DNA from: an uncultured Erysipelotrichaceae bacterium
GTDB lineage: Bacteria > Bacillota_I > Bacilli_A > RF39 > UBA660
Length of the DNA stretch: 52,021 nucleotides
Direction of reading: 5' to 3'
Assembly: GCA_902761685.1 (NCBI GenBank)
Contig: CACWLI010000010.1
Location: 1-52,021, forward strand
Shown here: one piece after another, positions 9,542-18,514 of the stretch
How positions within the stretch are numbered: position 1 is the first letter of the stretch
Layout of the letters: every line of letters begins with the position of its first letter
The notes under the pieces: generated by a model
The model's database searches: none
Told to the model about the DNA's origin: nothing
The model's input: the letters and a program-made list of their open reading frames with translations, nothing else
Program-made: the position numbers and the translations under genes

Positions 9542-9569
9542 TTGAAAAATATTTAATATATGATATAAT
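9542..9569 (+). promoter_or_regulatory. Promoter of the HerA-like ATPase gene
   Basis: TTGAAA (9542-9547), a 16-base spacer, TATAAT (9564-9569), immediately after the valS terminator T run. Confidence 0.7.
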
Positions 9570-9596
9570 TTTTAATAGAATAAAGGGTTGATAAAT

Positions 9597-11357
9597 ATGT
9601 TTGGAAAAGTATTAGAAGTATCTGATAATGTAGTAATAATAGAAAACCTATCAAAACGTGTAGAAACATCATTTGTAGGTGTTCATGTTGTTTTTGAAGA
9701 TAAAAATAAAATAGTAGGGGAAATAACAAAAATAACAATAGATAAAATATATTGTATTTTAGTTGGAGAGTTTTCTAATGGTACTTTTTTAAGTGGTATG
9801 ACTCATAAACCAACAGGTTCTTCTATCGTTAGAATAGTTAATAAAGATGAAGTTATTCTATTGCTTGGAAATCAAGAATTAGATTCTCCAACAAGTTTAT
9901 ATATTGGTAAAAGTCTTGTATATGATGGATTTAATGTATCAGGTAATATTAATGAATTCTTTTCAAACCATTTTTCTGTAATAGGTAATAGTGGTAGTGG
10001 TAAGAGTTGTACAGTAACTAGAATATTCCAAAATTTATTTTATAGACAAAAATATATTCCAACAAATGCTAAAATAGTACTTTTTGATGTATATGGTGAA
10101 TATCATACAGCATTTCAAACAATTAACCAAACAGGATGTAGATATAAAACTTTAACAACTGATGTTAATTCTGCAACAGATATTGTAAAAATTCCTGCAT
10201 ATTTTTTAGATGTAGATGATTTGGCTTTATTGTTAAATGTTTCAAGTCCAGCTCAAATTCCAATTATTGAAAAGGCTTTAAGATATGTGTATTTATTTAC
10301 TGAGGAAGAAGAAAAAGTTCTAGCATATAAAAATAATATTATAGCAAAAGCAATAATGGATATATTAACTAGTGGTAAAGAACCAGCAAGAATTAGAGAT
10401 CAAATAATTGCTGTTTTAACAACTTATTATACAAAAGATATAAATTTAGATAGTGAAATTGTTCAACCAGGATATACAAGAACATTAAGACAATGTTTGA
10501 ATATTGATAATACTGGAAAAATAAATGCTATTCAACTTGTTACTGAATATATAGAATTATTTATTAATGAAGAGTTGCAATTAAATAAAAATATGAAACC
10601 AAAAAAATATGGTTTAAAGGACTTACGTGATGCTTTTGAATTTGCTTTAATTAGTGAAGGTGTTTTAAAAAGTGATAAAGTCTATGATTTAAACAATATA
10701 TTGAAAGTTAGACTAGAAGCAATTATTGATGGTAACAATTTTAAATATTTTGAAGTAAATGATTATATAGCTAAAAATGATTATATAAAATACTTGTTTA
10801 CAAGTGAGGATGGTAGACCTGTACAATTATTAAATTTTAATCTTAACTATGTTGATGAAAGATTTGCAAAAATATTAACGAAAATATTTTCTAAATTATT
10901 CTTAAACTATGCAATTAGTTTAGATAAATCAGAAAACTTTTCAATTCAAATTATATTAGAAGAAGCTCATAGATATGTTCAAGTTGATACTGATACAGAA
11001 GTAATTGGCTATAATATATTTGATAGAATAACAAAAGAGGGTAGAAAATATGGAGTTATTCTGGGACTTATAACACAAAGACCAAGTGAATTATCTAAAA
11101 CAGTTTTAAGTCAATGTTCAAATTATATAGTTTTAAAAATGTTCTATCCAGATGACATTCAAATTATAAAAAATATTACTCAAAGTATTTCTGATAGTGA
11201 TGTTGAAAAACTAAAAACATTAGGACCAGGAAATGCGTTATGCTTCGGAAGTGCATTTAGTATTCCTTGTTTTACAAGAATAGATCCACCAAATCCATAT
11301 CCAAATTCATCTAATGCACAAATTGGAACTAGTTGGTTTGGAAATATTAATCAATAA
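9597..11357 (+). CDS. herA: HerA/FtsK-type DNA-translocating ATPase (DUF87 family)
   Basis: This 586-residue P-loop ATPase has an N-terminal beta-barrel (about 1-90, HAS-barrel-like). Walker A is GNSGSGKS (130-137) and Walker B is IILEEAH (E455-E456), followed by the sensor region LITQRPSEL. These are hallmarks of HerA/VirB4-like hexameric helicase-translocases. In bacteria HerA proteins often pair with a nuclease (NurA, SIR2, DUF4297) in antiphage defence or DNA repair, but no such partner is adjacent: the next gene is convergent and unrelated. The start is ATG 9597, 9 bases after AAAGGG (9582-9587); a TTG at 9588 lies too close to that site. It is monocistronic, with its own promoter and a bidirectional terminator. 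Confidence 0.85.
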   Translation: MFGKVLEVSDNVVIIENLSKRVETSFVGVHVVFEDKNKIVGEITKITIDKIYCILVGEFSNGTFLSGMTHKPTGSSIVRIVNKDEVILLLGNQELDSPTSLYIGKSLVYDGFNVSGNINEFFSNHFSVIGNSGSGKSCTVTRIFQNLFYRQKYIPTNAKIVLFDVYGEYHTAFQTINQTGCRYKTLTTDVNSATDIVKIPAYFLDVDDLALLLNVSSPAQIPIIEKALRYVYLFTEEEEKVLAYKNNIIAKAIMDILTSGKEPARIRDQIIAVLTTYYTKDINLDSEIVQPGYTRTLRQCLNIDNTGKINAIQLVTEYIELFINEELQLNKNMKPKKYGLKDLRDAFEFALISEGVLKSDKVYDLNNILKVRLEAIIDGNNFKYFEVNDYIAKNDYIKYLFTSEDGRPVQLLNFNLNYVDERFAKILTKIFSKLFLNYAISLDKSENFSIQIILEEAHRYVQVDTDTEVIGYNIFDRITKEGRKYGVILGLITQRPSELSKTVLSQCSNYIVLKMFYPDDIQIIKNITQSISDSDVEKLKTLGPGNALCFGSAFSIPCFTRIDPPNPYPNSSNAQIGTSWFGNINQ

Positions 11358-11359
11358 AA

Positions 11360-11381
11360 AAAAGTACTAATTAGTACTTTT
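11360..11381. terminator. Bidirectional terminator between herA and the convergent gene
   Basis: The palindrome AAAAGTACTAA/TTAGTACTTTT (11360-11381) is flanked by As on one side and Ts on the other, so it can stop both strands. It overlaps the minus-strand stop codon. Confidence 0.85.
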
Positions 11382-12521
11382 TTTAGTTGTTGTAGATTCT
11401 TTTTTAAATAATCTATATGGATCATCTTTTGTTCCAGTTCCTGATTTATATAATGCATATTCATTTAAATAAACAGTTGGATAAACATTCTTAAGATTTT
11501 TTGCTGTACTAGCACTATATCCAGTTCCGCTAAATGCATAAGCATAATAATCATTTACTGGGTCAGCTATTGTAGACCATTCACTACTAATATCTGTATT
11601 TGCAAGATAGTTGAAGTTTGCACAAGATCTATCTAATACATTTTTACAATTTTGATCTAAACTTGCTCTAATATATTCATATGGTAACATTGTTCCATAT
11701 AACATAGCTTCATCAGTTTTAACAGAACATTCAGATGCACCAGTCTTTGATGTATCATCTTCTTTTCTGAATCCTGCACATAATTTTTTAGCAACTATTT
11801 TAGATTTTTCTGTTGGAGTTAAGAAAGTTTCATCATCTTGCATTTTTAATAAATAATCTTTAAATACACTATTTTTAAAATCATTATAACCAACATTATT
11901 TGATTTAGTTTCATTATATCTTGTATCATATGATGATTTATTTTCAAAACGCGTTAACGATTTTATTCTAATTGTATTATCACTTTCTATACTAATTATT
12001 TGCCATAAATTATCGATAGTTTCTTTTCTTTTTGTTGTTGTACCTAATGCAACATAATTATTTTCAACTTTTCCTCTAAAAAAGTATGTATCATTAGCAT
12101 GATATAAACCACTACCAGTTGTAACAACTTGATTATCACTTAATATTTGTTTATATAATTCCTTAGTTTGATAATTTTCTCCACATGATAATCTTGGAAT
12201 AAAATTTAAGTTGTTTCCATTTTTAATAACTAATATTTCTGCATTACATGAATCTCCATCTTTAAGTAATTCATTTAATGGTTTAATATATCCATTTTGT
12301 TCAAGAGAAGCATATGATAAATTATATTTTCCATCATTAGCTGGAATTGATTCTGGATTCTTTTTAAAATAATCATCAGAGGCTTGAATTATTTTTTCTT
12401 CTACTTTTTCATAACTATAATATCTAGGTTTAAATACAGTTATCAACCATACAATAAGTAATAATAAAACTAAAATACCTATTATTGATGAACCAAGAAT
12501 TATAATAGTTTTTTTGCTCAT
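11367..12521 (-). CDS. Membrane-anchored extracellular protein with DUF6273-like C-terminal domain
   Basis: A single N-terminal membrane segment (about residues 6-29, ILGSSIIGILVLLLLIVWLI) anchors a long extracellular part, 384 residues in all. The first outer part (about 35-130) resembles the globular domain of pilin-like exported proteins (EKIIQASDDYF... start, two Cys). The rest has the pattern LWQIISIESDNTIRIKS followed by a hydrophobic end, VYPTVYLNEYALY, that I associate with DUF6273-type surface domains; the exported protein at 30936 shares this layout. Several Cys residues suggest disulfides. AAGGATG precedes the ATG. It has its own promoter overlapping the end of the HIT gene. Function unknown. 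Confidence 0.75.
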   Translation of the reverse strand: MSKKTIIILGSSIIGILVLLLLIVWLITVFKPRYYSYEKVEEKIIQASDDYFKKNPESIPANDGKYNLSYASLEQNGYIKPLNELLKDGDSCNAEILVIKNGNNLNFIPRLSCGENYQTKELYKQILSDNQVVTTGSGLYHANDTYFFRGKVENNYVALGTTTKRKETIDNLWQIISIESDNTIRIKSLTRFENKSSYDTRYNETKSNNVGYNDFKNSVFKDYLLKMQDDETFLTPTEKSKIVAKKLCAGFRKEDDTSKTGASECSVKTDEAMLYGTMLPYEYIRASLDQNCKNVLDRSCANFNYLANTDISSEWSTIADPVNDYYAYAFSGTGYSASTAKNLKNVYPTVYLNEYALYKSGTGTKDDPYRLFKKESTTTKKSTN

Positions 12522-12547
12522 TTTTCACACATCCTTTTTATAAAAAT

Positions 12548-12576
12548 ATTATACAATATTAATAATTTTTTAACAA
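12548..12576 (-). promoter_or_regulatory. Minus-strand promoter of the anchored protein gene
   Basis: Read on the minus strand: TTGTTA (12571-12576), a 17-base spacer, TATAAT (12548-12553). The -35 abuts the HIT gene stop codon. Confidence 0.8.
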
Positions 12577-12942
12577 TTATTTTGTAATTAAATTAAATAT
12601 TTCTTCAACTTCTTTTTTATCTTGATTTTTATTATAACTAGGTATAATGTGTAAATGATAGTGTTTTACTTCTTGAAGTGAACCATTATTTTGAACAAGT
12701 CTAATTCCATCTGGTTTTAATTTATCATTTAATAAATTTACAATCTTTTTTGAAGTTTCATGTATTTTAAATAAATACTCATTATCAATATCATTTACAT
12801 CTGTAAAGTGTTTTTTAGGTATTATTAGTGTATGACCATTAGAAATAGGATTAACATCTAAAAAACATTTAACATAATCATCTTCATAAATAGTATATGA
12901 AGGAATATTTCCATTAATAATTTTACAAAAAATACAATTCAT
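12577..12942 (-). CDS. HIT-family nucleotide hydrolase/transferase (HinT-like)
   Basis: The 121-residue protein has the histidine triad HYHLH (94-98) followed by IIPSY, the catalytic signature of HIT proteins that cleave nucleoside phosphoramidates or related nucleotide conjugates. N-terminal C3 and C6 match the zinc-binding cysteines of HinT-type members, and LDVNPISNGHTLIIPKKH is the family's conserved core. GGTGAT upstream of the ATG serves as ribosome site. It lies upstream of the anchored protein gene on the same strand, but that gene has its own promoter. Confidence 0.93.
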   Translation of the reverse strand: MNCIFCKIINGNIPSYTIYEDDYVKCFLDVNPISNGHTLIIPKKHFTDVNDIDNEYLFKIHETSKKIVNLLNDKLKPDGIRLVQNNGSLQEVKHYHLHIIPSYNKNQDKKEVEEIFNLITK

Positions 12943-13047
12943 TTAAATCACCAATAATATTATATATTAAAATAAAAATTACTTCAATTATTATGTTTGT
13001 ATTATTAATAAAAAAGATAGTTACATATATTATTTTAGGTGGTTAAA

Positions 13048-14235
13048 ATGGATTATGAAAATGGTTTTCCAATGAAAGAAAAAAACATAATATATTTAGA
13101 TAATGCAGCTACTACATTAAAACCAAATAGAGTAATTAATAAAATTAAAGATTATTATATGAATTATAGTGCAAATGCGCATAGGGGAGACTATGATATA
13201 AGTTTTAAAGTTGATGATGAAATTGATAATACTAGAAATCTAGTTAAAGATTTTATTAATGCAAAAGATAAGAATGAAATAATATTTACAAAGAATACAA
13301 CTGATTCATTAAATATGATAGTATTTGGATTTTTTTTATATTATTTAAATGATGGAGATGAGGTAATATTATCAAGCAGTGAACACGCATCTAATATATT
13401 ACCATGGTTAGTATTATCAACAAAAAAGAAGGTTAAAATAGTATTTGTAGATTCAAAAAATGAGAAGTTAAATATTGATGATTTGGTGAATAAAATAACT
13501 CCAAATACTAAGGTAATATCTTTAGCACAAATTACAAATGTAAGTGGTGATAAAAGAGATATAAAAACAATTACTAAAATTGCTCATCAAAATAATATAT
13601 ATATGGTAGTTGATGCAGCTCAAAGTGCTCCACATATAAAAATAGATGTTCAGGATTTAGACGTTGATTTTCTTGCTTTTTCTGCTCATAAAATGTGTGG
13701 TCCTACTGGAGTAGGAGTATTATATGGTAAAACTGAATTATTAAATAAAATGATGCCATTTGAATATGGTGGTGGTATGAATAAAGATTACAATGAAAAA
13801 TCTTTATCATTGTTAAGTATTCCATACAGATTTGAAGCAGGTACTCCTAATATAGCAGGTATTATTGGATTTAGCGAAGCAATAAAATACTTAAATGAAT
13901 ATGGTATAGATAAAATTGAAAAAAAGGAAATAGAATTAAGAAAATACTTAATAAGTAAATTATTAAAAATACCATATATAAAAATATATAATGAATATTG
14001 TGAAGGAAGTACAGTAATAATAAATATGGATGGTGTTTTATCTGGAGATTTAGGACTTTATCTAAATAGTAAAAATATATGTGTAAGAAGTGGAAAACAT
14101 TGTGCAAAAATGGGAGATAATAAAGAGGATAGTGTTAGAATTAGCTTATATTTTTATAATACTTTTGAAGAAGTAGATGCATTAGTTGAAGCTCTTAGTA
14201 ATAAATCAGAAATACTAGAATTTATAAATAATTAA
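13048..14235 (+). CDS. Cysteine desulfurase, SufS/CsdA class
   Basis: A PLP-dependent enzyme that takes sulfur from L-cysteine for Fe-S clusters or other thiolation. The N-terminus IYLDNAATTLKP is the family signature, the PLP lysine is K215 in FSAHKMCGPTG, and the catalytic cysteine is C352 in RSGKHCA. The length of 395 residues is typical of the SufS group. ATG 13048 is chosen because AGGTGG (13037-13042) precedes it. It stands alone, without sufC, D, U or B neighbours. The residue pair after the catalytic motif (KM instead of QP) is uncommon but not disabling. It ends in a bidirectional terminator shared with ssb. Confidence 0.93.
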   Translation: MDYENGFPMKEKNIIYLDNAATTLKPNRVINKIKDYYMNYSANAHRGDYDISFKVDDEIDNTRNLVKDFINAKDKNEIIFTKNTTDSLNMIVFGFFLYYLNDGDEVILSSSEHASNILPWLVLSTKKKVKIVFVDSKNEKLNIDDLVNKITPNTKVISLAQITNVSGDKRDIKTITKIAHQNNIYMVVDAAQSAPHIKIDVQDLDVDFLAFSAHKMCGPTGVGVLYGKTELLNKMMPFEYGGGMNKDYNEKSLSLLSIPYRFEAGTPNIAGIIGFSEAIKYLNEYGIDKIEKKEIELRKYLISKLLKIPYIKIYNEYCEGSTVIINMDGVLSGDLGLYLNSKNICVRSGKHCAKMGDNKEDSVRISLYFYNTFEEVDALVEALSNKSEILEFINN

Positions 14236-14259
14236 GGCAGATTAATCATCTGCCTTTTT
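14236..14259. terminator. Bidirectional terminator between the cysteine desulfurase gene and ssb
   Basis: GGCAGAT (14236-14242) pairs with ATCTGCC (14248-14254), flanked by AA and TTTTT. It overlaps the ssb stop codon on the minus strand. Confidence 0.85.
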
Positions 14260-14571
14260 ACTGCTTAAGAAAGATACTTTTTCTGCTATTATATCCATTT
14301 TATAAATTTTTTCTCCATCTTTTTCATAGTTAGATGTTTGTATTCTTCCTTTGATACCAACTACATCACCTTTTTTGCAATATTCACATGTAGTTTCAGC
14401 AATTCCATTCCATAAAGTACATTGTATAAAATCAGTATCATATGTTCCATCTACATTTTTATAACTTCTAGGAACAGCGACTGTTATAAATGTTCTTTTT
14501 TTGTTATTTTCAGTAGTAACAATTTCGGGATTACTAACAAGTCTACCAGCTAATACTATTTGATTTAACAT
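14242..14571 (-). CDS. ssb: Single-stranded DNA-binding protein, short form without acidic tail
   Basis: The 109-residue OB-fold protein starts MLNQIVLAGRLVSNPE, has the core FITVAVPRS and DTDFIQCTLWNG, and the GRIQTSNYEKDG strand, all typical of bacterial SSB. It ends in SSKKADD and lacks the long linker and the DDDIPF-like tip that recruits replication proteins. In this it resembles competence-type SsbB rather than replicative SsbA, which agrees with comEA and comEC in the same window. A strong AGGAGG precedes the ATG. The replicative SSB would be expected elsewhere in the genome. Confidence 0.9.
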   Translation of the reverse strand: MLNQIVLAGRLVSNPEIVTTENNKKRTFITVAVPRSYKNVDGTYDTDFIQCTLWNGIAETTCEYCKKGDVVGIKGRIQTSNYEKDGEKIYKMDIIAEKVSFLSSKKADD

Positions 14572-14595
14572 TTGTTTACCTCCTTTCTATATTGA

Positions 14596-14624
14596 AATAT
14601 ACAGCATAAAAAAATACTCTTCAA
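14596..14624 (-). promoter_or_regulatory. Promoter of ssb
   Basis: Minus strand: TTGAAG (14619-14624), a 17-base spacer, TATATT (14596-14601), about 20 bases before the AGGAGG site. The remaining 14625-14821 is very AT-rich with no clear gene. Confidence 0.7.
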
Positions 14625-14821
14625 ATTGTTAAAATTTTAAAATATAGTGATAAAACATATTTAAAAACATTATTTGTAATAATTAAAATAAAATTATTAA
14701 TGGACTAAAATAATAAATAAAATAAAAATTGTTAAAAGTTATTCTTTACATTTTATTTATAATTAACTTTAATAATTAGTCTTTATTTGATAAAATTGAT
14801 ATATAGTAAAGAGGTTATAAA

Positions 14822-15871
14822 ATGGCAAAGAGAATTAATACATTAGAAGAACTAAATAATAGTGATTTTAGTTCATATGAAGCAATAATTATTAATGATG
14901 ATTCACAAATATTTGATGATGTTTCTATAGGTATAAAAGTAATTATAGAATTTGTTAAAAAAAATCCTCAAATAGAAGTAAGAATTGTAAATAATAATTC
15001 TGAAAAAGAAAATAGATTTGAAAAACTATTTGAAATAAAAGATTTATTTTTAAAAACAGATTTAGCAAGTAGTGAAAAAATTAAAATAATGTTACCAGGT
15101 ATGCTAGCATTTAAAAAAATTTCTTATGATAAAAATCCAATTGATACTTTTGAAACATTTCATACTTTAAAAGAAATAAATGAAACCGAGAATTTTTTAA
15201 ATCAAATAGTTAATGATATTAATAGTTATGGATTTAGTCAATTTGAAAAAGTTTTAGCAGCTTATATTATTACTACTCAATTTAAAGATTATAAAGAATC
15301 AAGAAATATTCAAGAATATTCTAAAAGTAGAAGTATATATGCAATTATGTTTAATGATTATATTGTTTGTGAAGGATATTCGAGATTATTTAACACAATA
15401 TTAAATAGATTAAATATTCCGGCTTCAGAAATGATTTATAAGATAACTAGAGGTGCACATGCTGTTAGTTTAGTTACAATAGTTGATAATAGTTATGATA
15501 TTTGTGGAAAGTACTTATTTGATCCTACTGCTGATAATTATCAAAAAAGACATGGAAATGAGGAAATCAATATTCCAATATCTTTCTTTGCACAATCTTC
15601 TTGGGAATTTGAAGATACCCATAATGGTATTGATTTAAATAATTTACTTCATGCTCCAAGTATTAAAGAAGAATTACCTTCTGTTAATCAAGTAGAAGAT
15701 ATGTATGATGAAGTATCAGAGGAAGAAATTGATGTTGACGTTTTAAAATCATGTTATGTTGATGTATTTAGTAAAATATATAATACTGATTTATCAAATG
15801 ATGGTGAATTTAATAAAAATTTGTCAAGTCTAATTAATAAAAGAATGGATACACAATCATTTAAAATATAA
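14822..15871 (+). CDS. Transglutaminase-like superfamily protein
   Basis: This 349-residue protein has the clear transglutaminase/cysteine-protease core: C183 in VCEGYSRLF, H213 in RGAHAVSLV and D234 in LFDPTADNY, in the canonical order. There is no signal peptide or membrane segment, so it is likely cytosolic unless exported by another route. The N-terminal third (about 1-120) is mixed alpha/beta, and the C-terminal 80 residues are acidic and helical. AGAGG precedes the ATG. It is divergent from ssb and shares the fold, though not close sequence, with the protein at 5168. The substrate is unknown. Confidence 0.75.
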   Translation: MAKRINTLEELNNSDFSSYEAIIINDDSQIFDDVSIGIKVIIEFVKKNPQIEVRIVNNNSEKENRFEKLFEIKDLFLKTDLASSEKIKIMLPGMLAFKKISYDKNPIDTFETFHTLKEINETENFLNQIVNDINSYGFSQFEKVLAAYIITTQFKDYKESRNIQEYSKSRSIYAIMFNDYIVCEGYSRLFNTILNRLNIPASEMIYKITRGAHAVSLVTIVDNSYDICGKYLFDPTADNYQKRHGNEEINIPISFFAQSSWEFEDTHNGIDLNNLLHAPSIKEELPSVNQVEDMYDEVSEEEIDVDVLKSCYVDVFSKIYNTDLSNDGEFNKNLSSLINKRMDTQSFKI

Positions 15872-15888
15872 AATATTTATGATATAAT
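15860..15888 (+). promoter_or_regulatory. Promoter before the membrane protein/nucleoside phosphorylase pair
   Basis: TTTAAA (15860-15865), a 17-base spacer, TATAAT (15883-15888), overlapping the stop of the preceding gene and giving a very short 5' leader. Confidence 0.6.
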
Positions 15889-15914
15889 TAATTAGAATAG
15901 GAAGGTTATTAAAA

Positions 15915-16511
15915 GTGAATGAGTTTGATAGAGATATAGAAGAATTAAAAAGCTTATATGCTAAAGATCCAGCAAGAACATCTATGGAAGTACACGAGTC
16001 TGTTTTAAGGCTTAGAACTTCTAGTAAAGAAAAAACATCTATTGTAAATGATGTGTTAAAAGAAGTTGGTATAGATAAATTACTTATGGGATTAGTTATT
16101 TTAATAATAATTTTAACAAGTTTATTTGCAATAAAGAATTCTGAAATGGGTATTGCTGGTTATCTTTTTGGAATGATATTCTTTTTTGCAGGATACTTTG
16201 TTAGTACTGGTGCTAAAGGATTTGGTTTAATATTTTTATTTTCACATGGTGGCATAGGTTTTGGAGTAATGATGGTATCACTACTTCAAGGAAATATTTC
16301 TCTTAATACGCTTAGTGATTTAAGTACTGTTACACAAGTATATTTGGGATTAACTTTAGTAGCTTCAATATTTGCATTTATAGTTTCTGTATTATATAAC
16401 TTAAGTGATGAACTAAAAAAACGTCCTTATGCTAAAGTTGTACCTCTAGCGTTATTTGCATTATCATTTTTATTAGCTGGCTTATTTCCATATGCAATGA
16501 GATTATTATAG
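15915..16511 (+). CDS. Polytopic membrane protein, unknown function
   Basis: The 198-residue protein starts at GTG, 8 bases after AGGAAGGT (15899-15906). A charged cytoplasmic N-terminus of about 50 residues precedes five or six hydrophobic segments (for example KLLMGLVILIIILTSLFAI, IAGYLFGMIFFFAGYFV, and a last one ending in LLAGLFPYAMRLL). No catalytic motif is visible. It is followed 13 bases later by the pyrimidine-nucleoside phosphorylase gene with no terminator between them, so the two are probably co-transcribed. I do not recognise the family, and a transport role for nucleosides would be speculation. Confidence 0.75.
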   Translation: MNEFDRDIEELKSLYAKDPARTSMEVHESVLRLRTSSKEKTSIVNDVLKEVGIDKLLMGLVILIIILTSLFAIKNSEMGIAGYLFGMIFFFAGYFVSTGAKGFGLIFLFSHGGIGFGVMMVSLLQGNISLNTLSDLSTVTQVYLGLTLVASIFAFIVSVLYNLSDELKKRPYAKVVPLALFALSFLLAGLFPYAMRLL

Positions 16512-16524
16512 ATAGGTGGTTAGA

Positions 16525-17802
16525 ATGAAAGCAATTGATATTACTTTAAAAAAAGATAAAAATGAAAAATTAGAATATAAAGAAATAGAATATATGGTTA
16601 ACTCATATGTTAAAGGAAAAATAAATGATAAAACTATGAGTGACTTTGTTTGGAGTATTTACAATAATGGTTTATCTATAGAAGAAACATATTATTTAAC
16701 AGATGTAATGATTAAAAGTGGTGAAACTATTGATTTATCATCTGTAAATAAACCAGTTGTTGATAAACATTCTACTGGAGGAGTAGGAGATAAAATAACA
16801 TTAATTGTTTCTCCAATAGTAGCTGCAGCTGGAGTATGTGTTCCTAAAATGAGTGGAAGAGGATTAGGACTTACTGGAGGTACTGTAGACAAATTAGAAA
16901 GTATTACAGGATACAAATTAAATTTATCAAAAAAAGCATTCATTGATGCACTTAAAAATGTAGGATGCGCAGTAATTAGTCAAAGCGAAAAAATTGCAGT
17001 TGCAGATAAAAAAATATATGCATTAAGAAATGAAATTGGAGCAGTTGATTCAATTCCATTAATAGCAAGTTCAATTATGTCAAAAAAGATAGCAAGTGGT
17101 AGTGATGTAATTGTAATTGATTTAAAAGTTGGTAGAGGGGCATTTATGAAAAATATAAAGGATGCCACTAAACTTGCTAAAACTATGGTAAAAATAGGTG
17201 AATATTATAATAAAAAAGTTATATGTACATTAAGTGATATGAATATCCCACTTGGATTAAATATTGGAAATGCTTTAGAAGTAAAAGAAGCAATAGATTT
17301 CTTTAATGGAAAATATGAGAAAAGATTATATGACTTATCAGTTTATATTTCTAGTTTAATGATTAGTAGTGCAAAAAATATATCATTTACTAAAGCAAAA
17401 AAATTAGTTATTAATCTTTTAGAGAGTGGTCATGCAAGAAATAAATTTTATCAATGGATAAAATATCAAGGTGGTAATATTACTAAATTAAAAGATAAAG
17501 CAAGAAAGTACATTGTTGTATCTGAAAAAACTGGATATGTAAATAGTATTGATTCACAAAAAATATCTCAATTGGTATTTGATCTTGGTGCTGGAAGAGT
17601 AAAGAAAACTGATAGTATAGATTATGCAGCAGGAGTAATGCTAAATAAAACAATAGGTCAAAAAGTAAATAAAGGAGAAATACTTGGTGTAATTTTCTAT
17701 AATAAAAAAGTAGAAAATATGGAAAAATTATTTGCTGATTCATTTAATATAGAGAAGAAAAAGAAAAAAGTTAAGAAAATTATTATTAAAACTATAAAAT
17801 AA
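16525..17802 (+). CDS. pdp: Pyrimidine-nucleoside/thymidine phosphorylase
   Basis: It cleaves uridine, thymidine or deoxyuridine with phosphate to the free base and (deoxy)ribose-1-phosphate in nucleoside salvage. The phosphate-binding segment KHSTGGVGDK (81-90) and the family signature SGRGLGLTGGTVDKLE (110-125) are intact. The 425-residue length fits the family. The C-terminal domain is present and the protein ends in a lysine-rich tail. ATG 16525 follows AGGTGG (16514-16519); a GTG at 16516 lies inside that site. Substrate range (pdp or deoA) cannot be settled from sequence. Thymidine kinase at 47756 provides the opposite salvage step. Confidence 0.93.
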   Translation: MKAIDITLKKDKNEKLEYKEIEYMVNSYVKGKINDKTMSDFVWSIYNNGLSIEETYYLTDVMIKSGETIDLSSVNKPVVDKHSTGGVGDKITLIVSPIVAAAGVCVPKMSGRGLGLTGGTVDKLESITGYKLNLSKKAFIDALKNVGCAVISQSEKIAVADKKIYALRNEIGAVDSIPLIASSIMSKKIASGSDVIVIDLKVGRGAFMKNIKDATKLAKTMVKIGEYYNKKVICTLSDMNIPLGLNIGNALEVKEAIDFFNGKYEKRLYDLSVYISSLMISSAKNISFTKAKKLVINLLESGHARNKFYQWIKYQGGNITKLKDKARKYIVVSEKTGYVNSIDSQKISQLVFDLGAGRVKKTDSIDYAAGVMLNKTIGQKVNKGEILGVIFYNKKVENMEKLFADSFNIEKKKKKVKKIIIKTIK

Positions 17803-17830
17803 ATTCTATTATTAGAATTTATTTTTTTAT
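17797..17830 (+). terminator. Intrinsic terminator after pdp
   Basis: AAATAAATTCTA (17797-17808) pairs with TAGAATTTATTT (17813-17824) around TTAT, followed by Ts. The left arm overlaps the stop codon. Confidence 0.85.
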
Positions 17831-17851
17831 TTTGTTAATAATAATATTACT

Positions 17852-18514
17852 ATGAAAAAAATATTATTTTTTATTATTTTATTTACTTTTTATATAAATG
17901 TTTATGCAATAGAAGATATTAAAATAGATAATAAGAGTTTAATCCCAAGTTTTGATAAGAATACTTTTGTTTATAATTACTATACAGACAAGGATGAAGT
18001 TAATATAAAAATAATTGAATCCAGTGATAATATAGAAAGTAACATAATAGAATTAACCGATAAAGAAAAAATATATTATGTTGATAACTACAAAATACGA
18101 ATATTTAAGAATTATGAAAAGAGTAGTGAATCATATATTAAAGAATTAACAATTAAAAATCATGATATTAATTTTAACAATGATAAATACAATTATTCTC
18201 TAACTTTAAATGATGAGGAGTATTTAGAAATAAACTATGAATTATCTAATTCTAATGATGAATTAACTATTATAGGTAATGGTAATTTTAATAAAAACAA
18301 TAATATTATAAAAATACTATTTAAGGATAAAGTTTATACAATAAATGCATACAAAACTATAAATGTTTCAAAAGTAATAAACAATAATACAGATTATGAA
18401 ATGAGTGACAATAAAAAAGAAATAGTTAAATTAATTATTATTACTATTTCTTGTGTACTTGTAATTGGTTTTTTTTATATTTTATTTATAGATAAAACAA
18501 CTATAAGTATTTAA
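17852..18514 (+). CDS. Secreted/anchored protein with cadherin-like beta-sandwich repeats
   Basis: The 220-residue protein has an N-terminal signal peptide (MKKILFFIILFTFYINVYA) and a C-terminal membrane segment (about 190-213, VKLIIITISCVLVIGFFYILFI). The extracellular part carries two copies of a pattern like LIPSFDKNTFVYNYYT and INFNNDKYNYSLTL, resembling the cadherin-like beta-sandwich domain (PF12733 type) of Bacillota surface proteins. No Shine-Dalgarno site is visible before ATG 17852, which lies only about 30 bases after the pdp terminator, so a very short or absent leader is possible. Its 3' end overlaps that of the convergent VanY gene by 14 bases. Confidence 0.75.
   Translation: MKKILFFIILFTFYINVYAIEDIKIDNKSLIPSFDKNTFVYNYYTDKDEVNIKIIESSDNIESNIIELTDKEKIYYVDNYKIRIFKNYEKSSESYIKELTIKNHDINFNNDKYNYSLTLNDEEYLEINYELSNSNDELTIIGNGNFNKNNNIIKILFKDKVYTINAYKTINVSKVINNNTDYEMSDNKKEIVKLIIITISCVLVIGFFYILFIDKTTISI

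Noticed and set aside
14625..14821. A small gene between ssb and the transglutaminase-like gene
   Set aside because: The stretch is nearly all A/T with frequent stops in all frames and no ribosome site.
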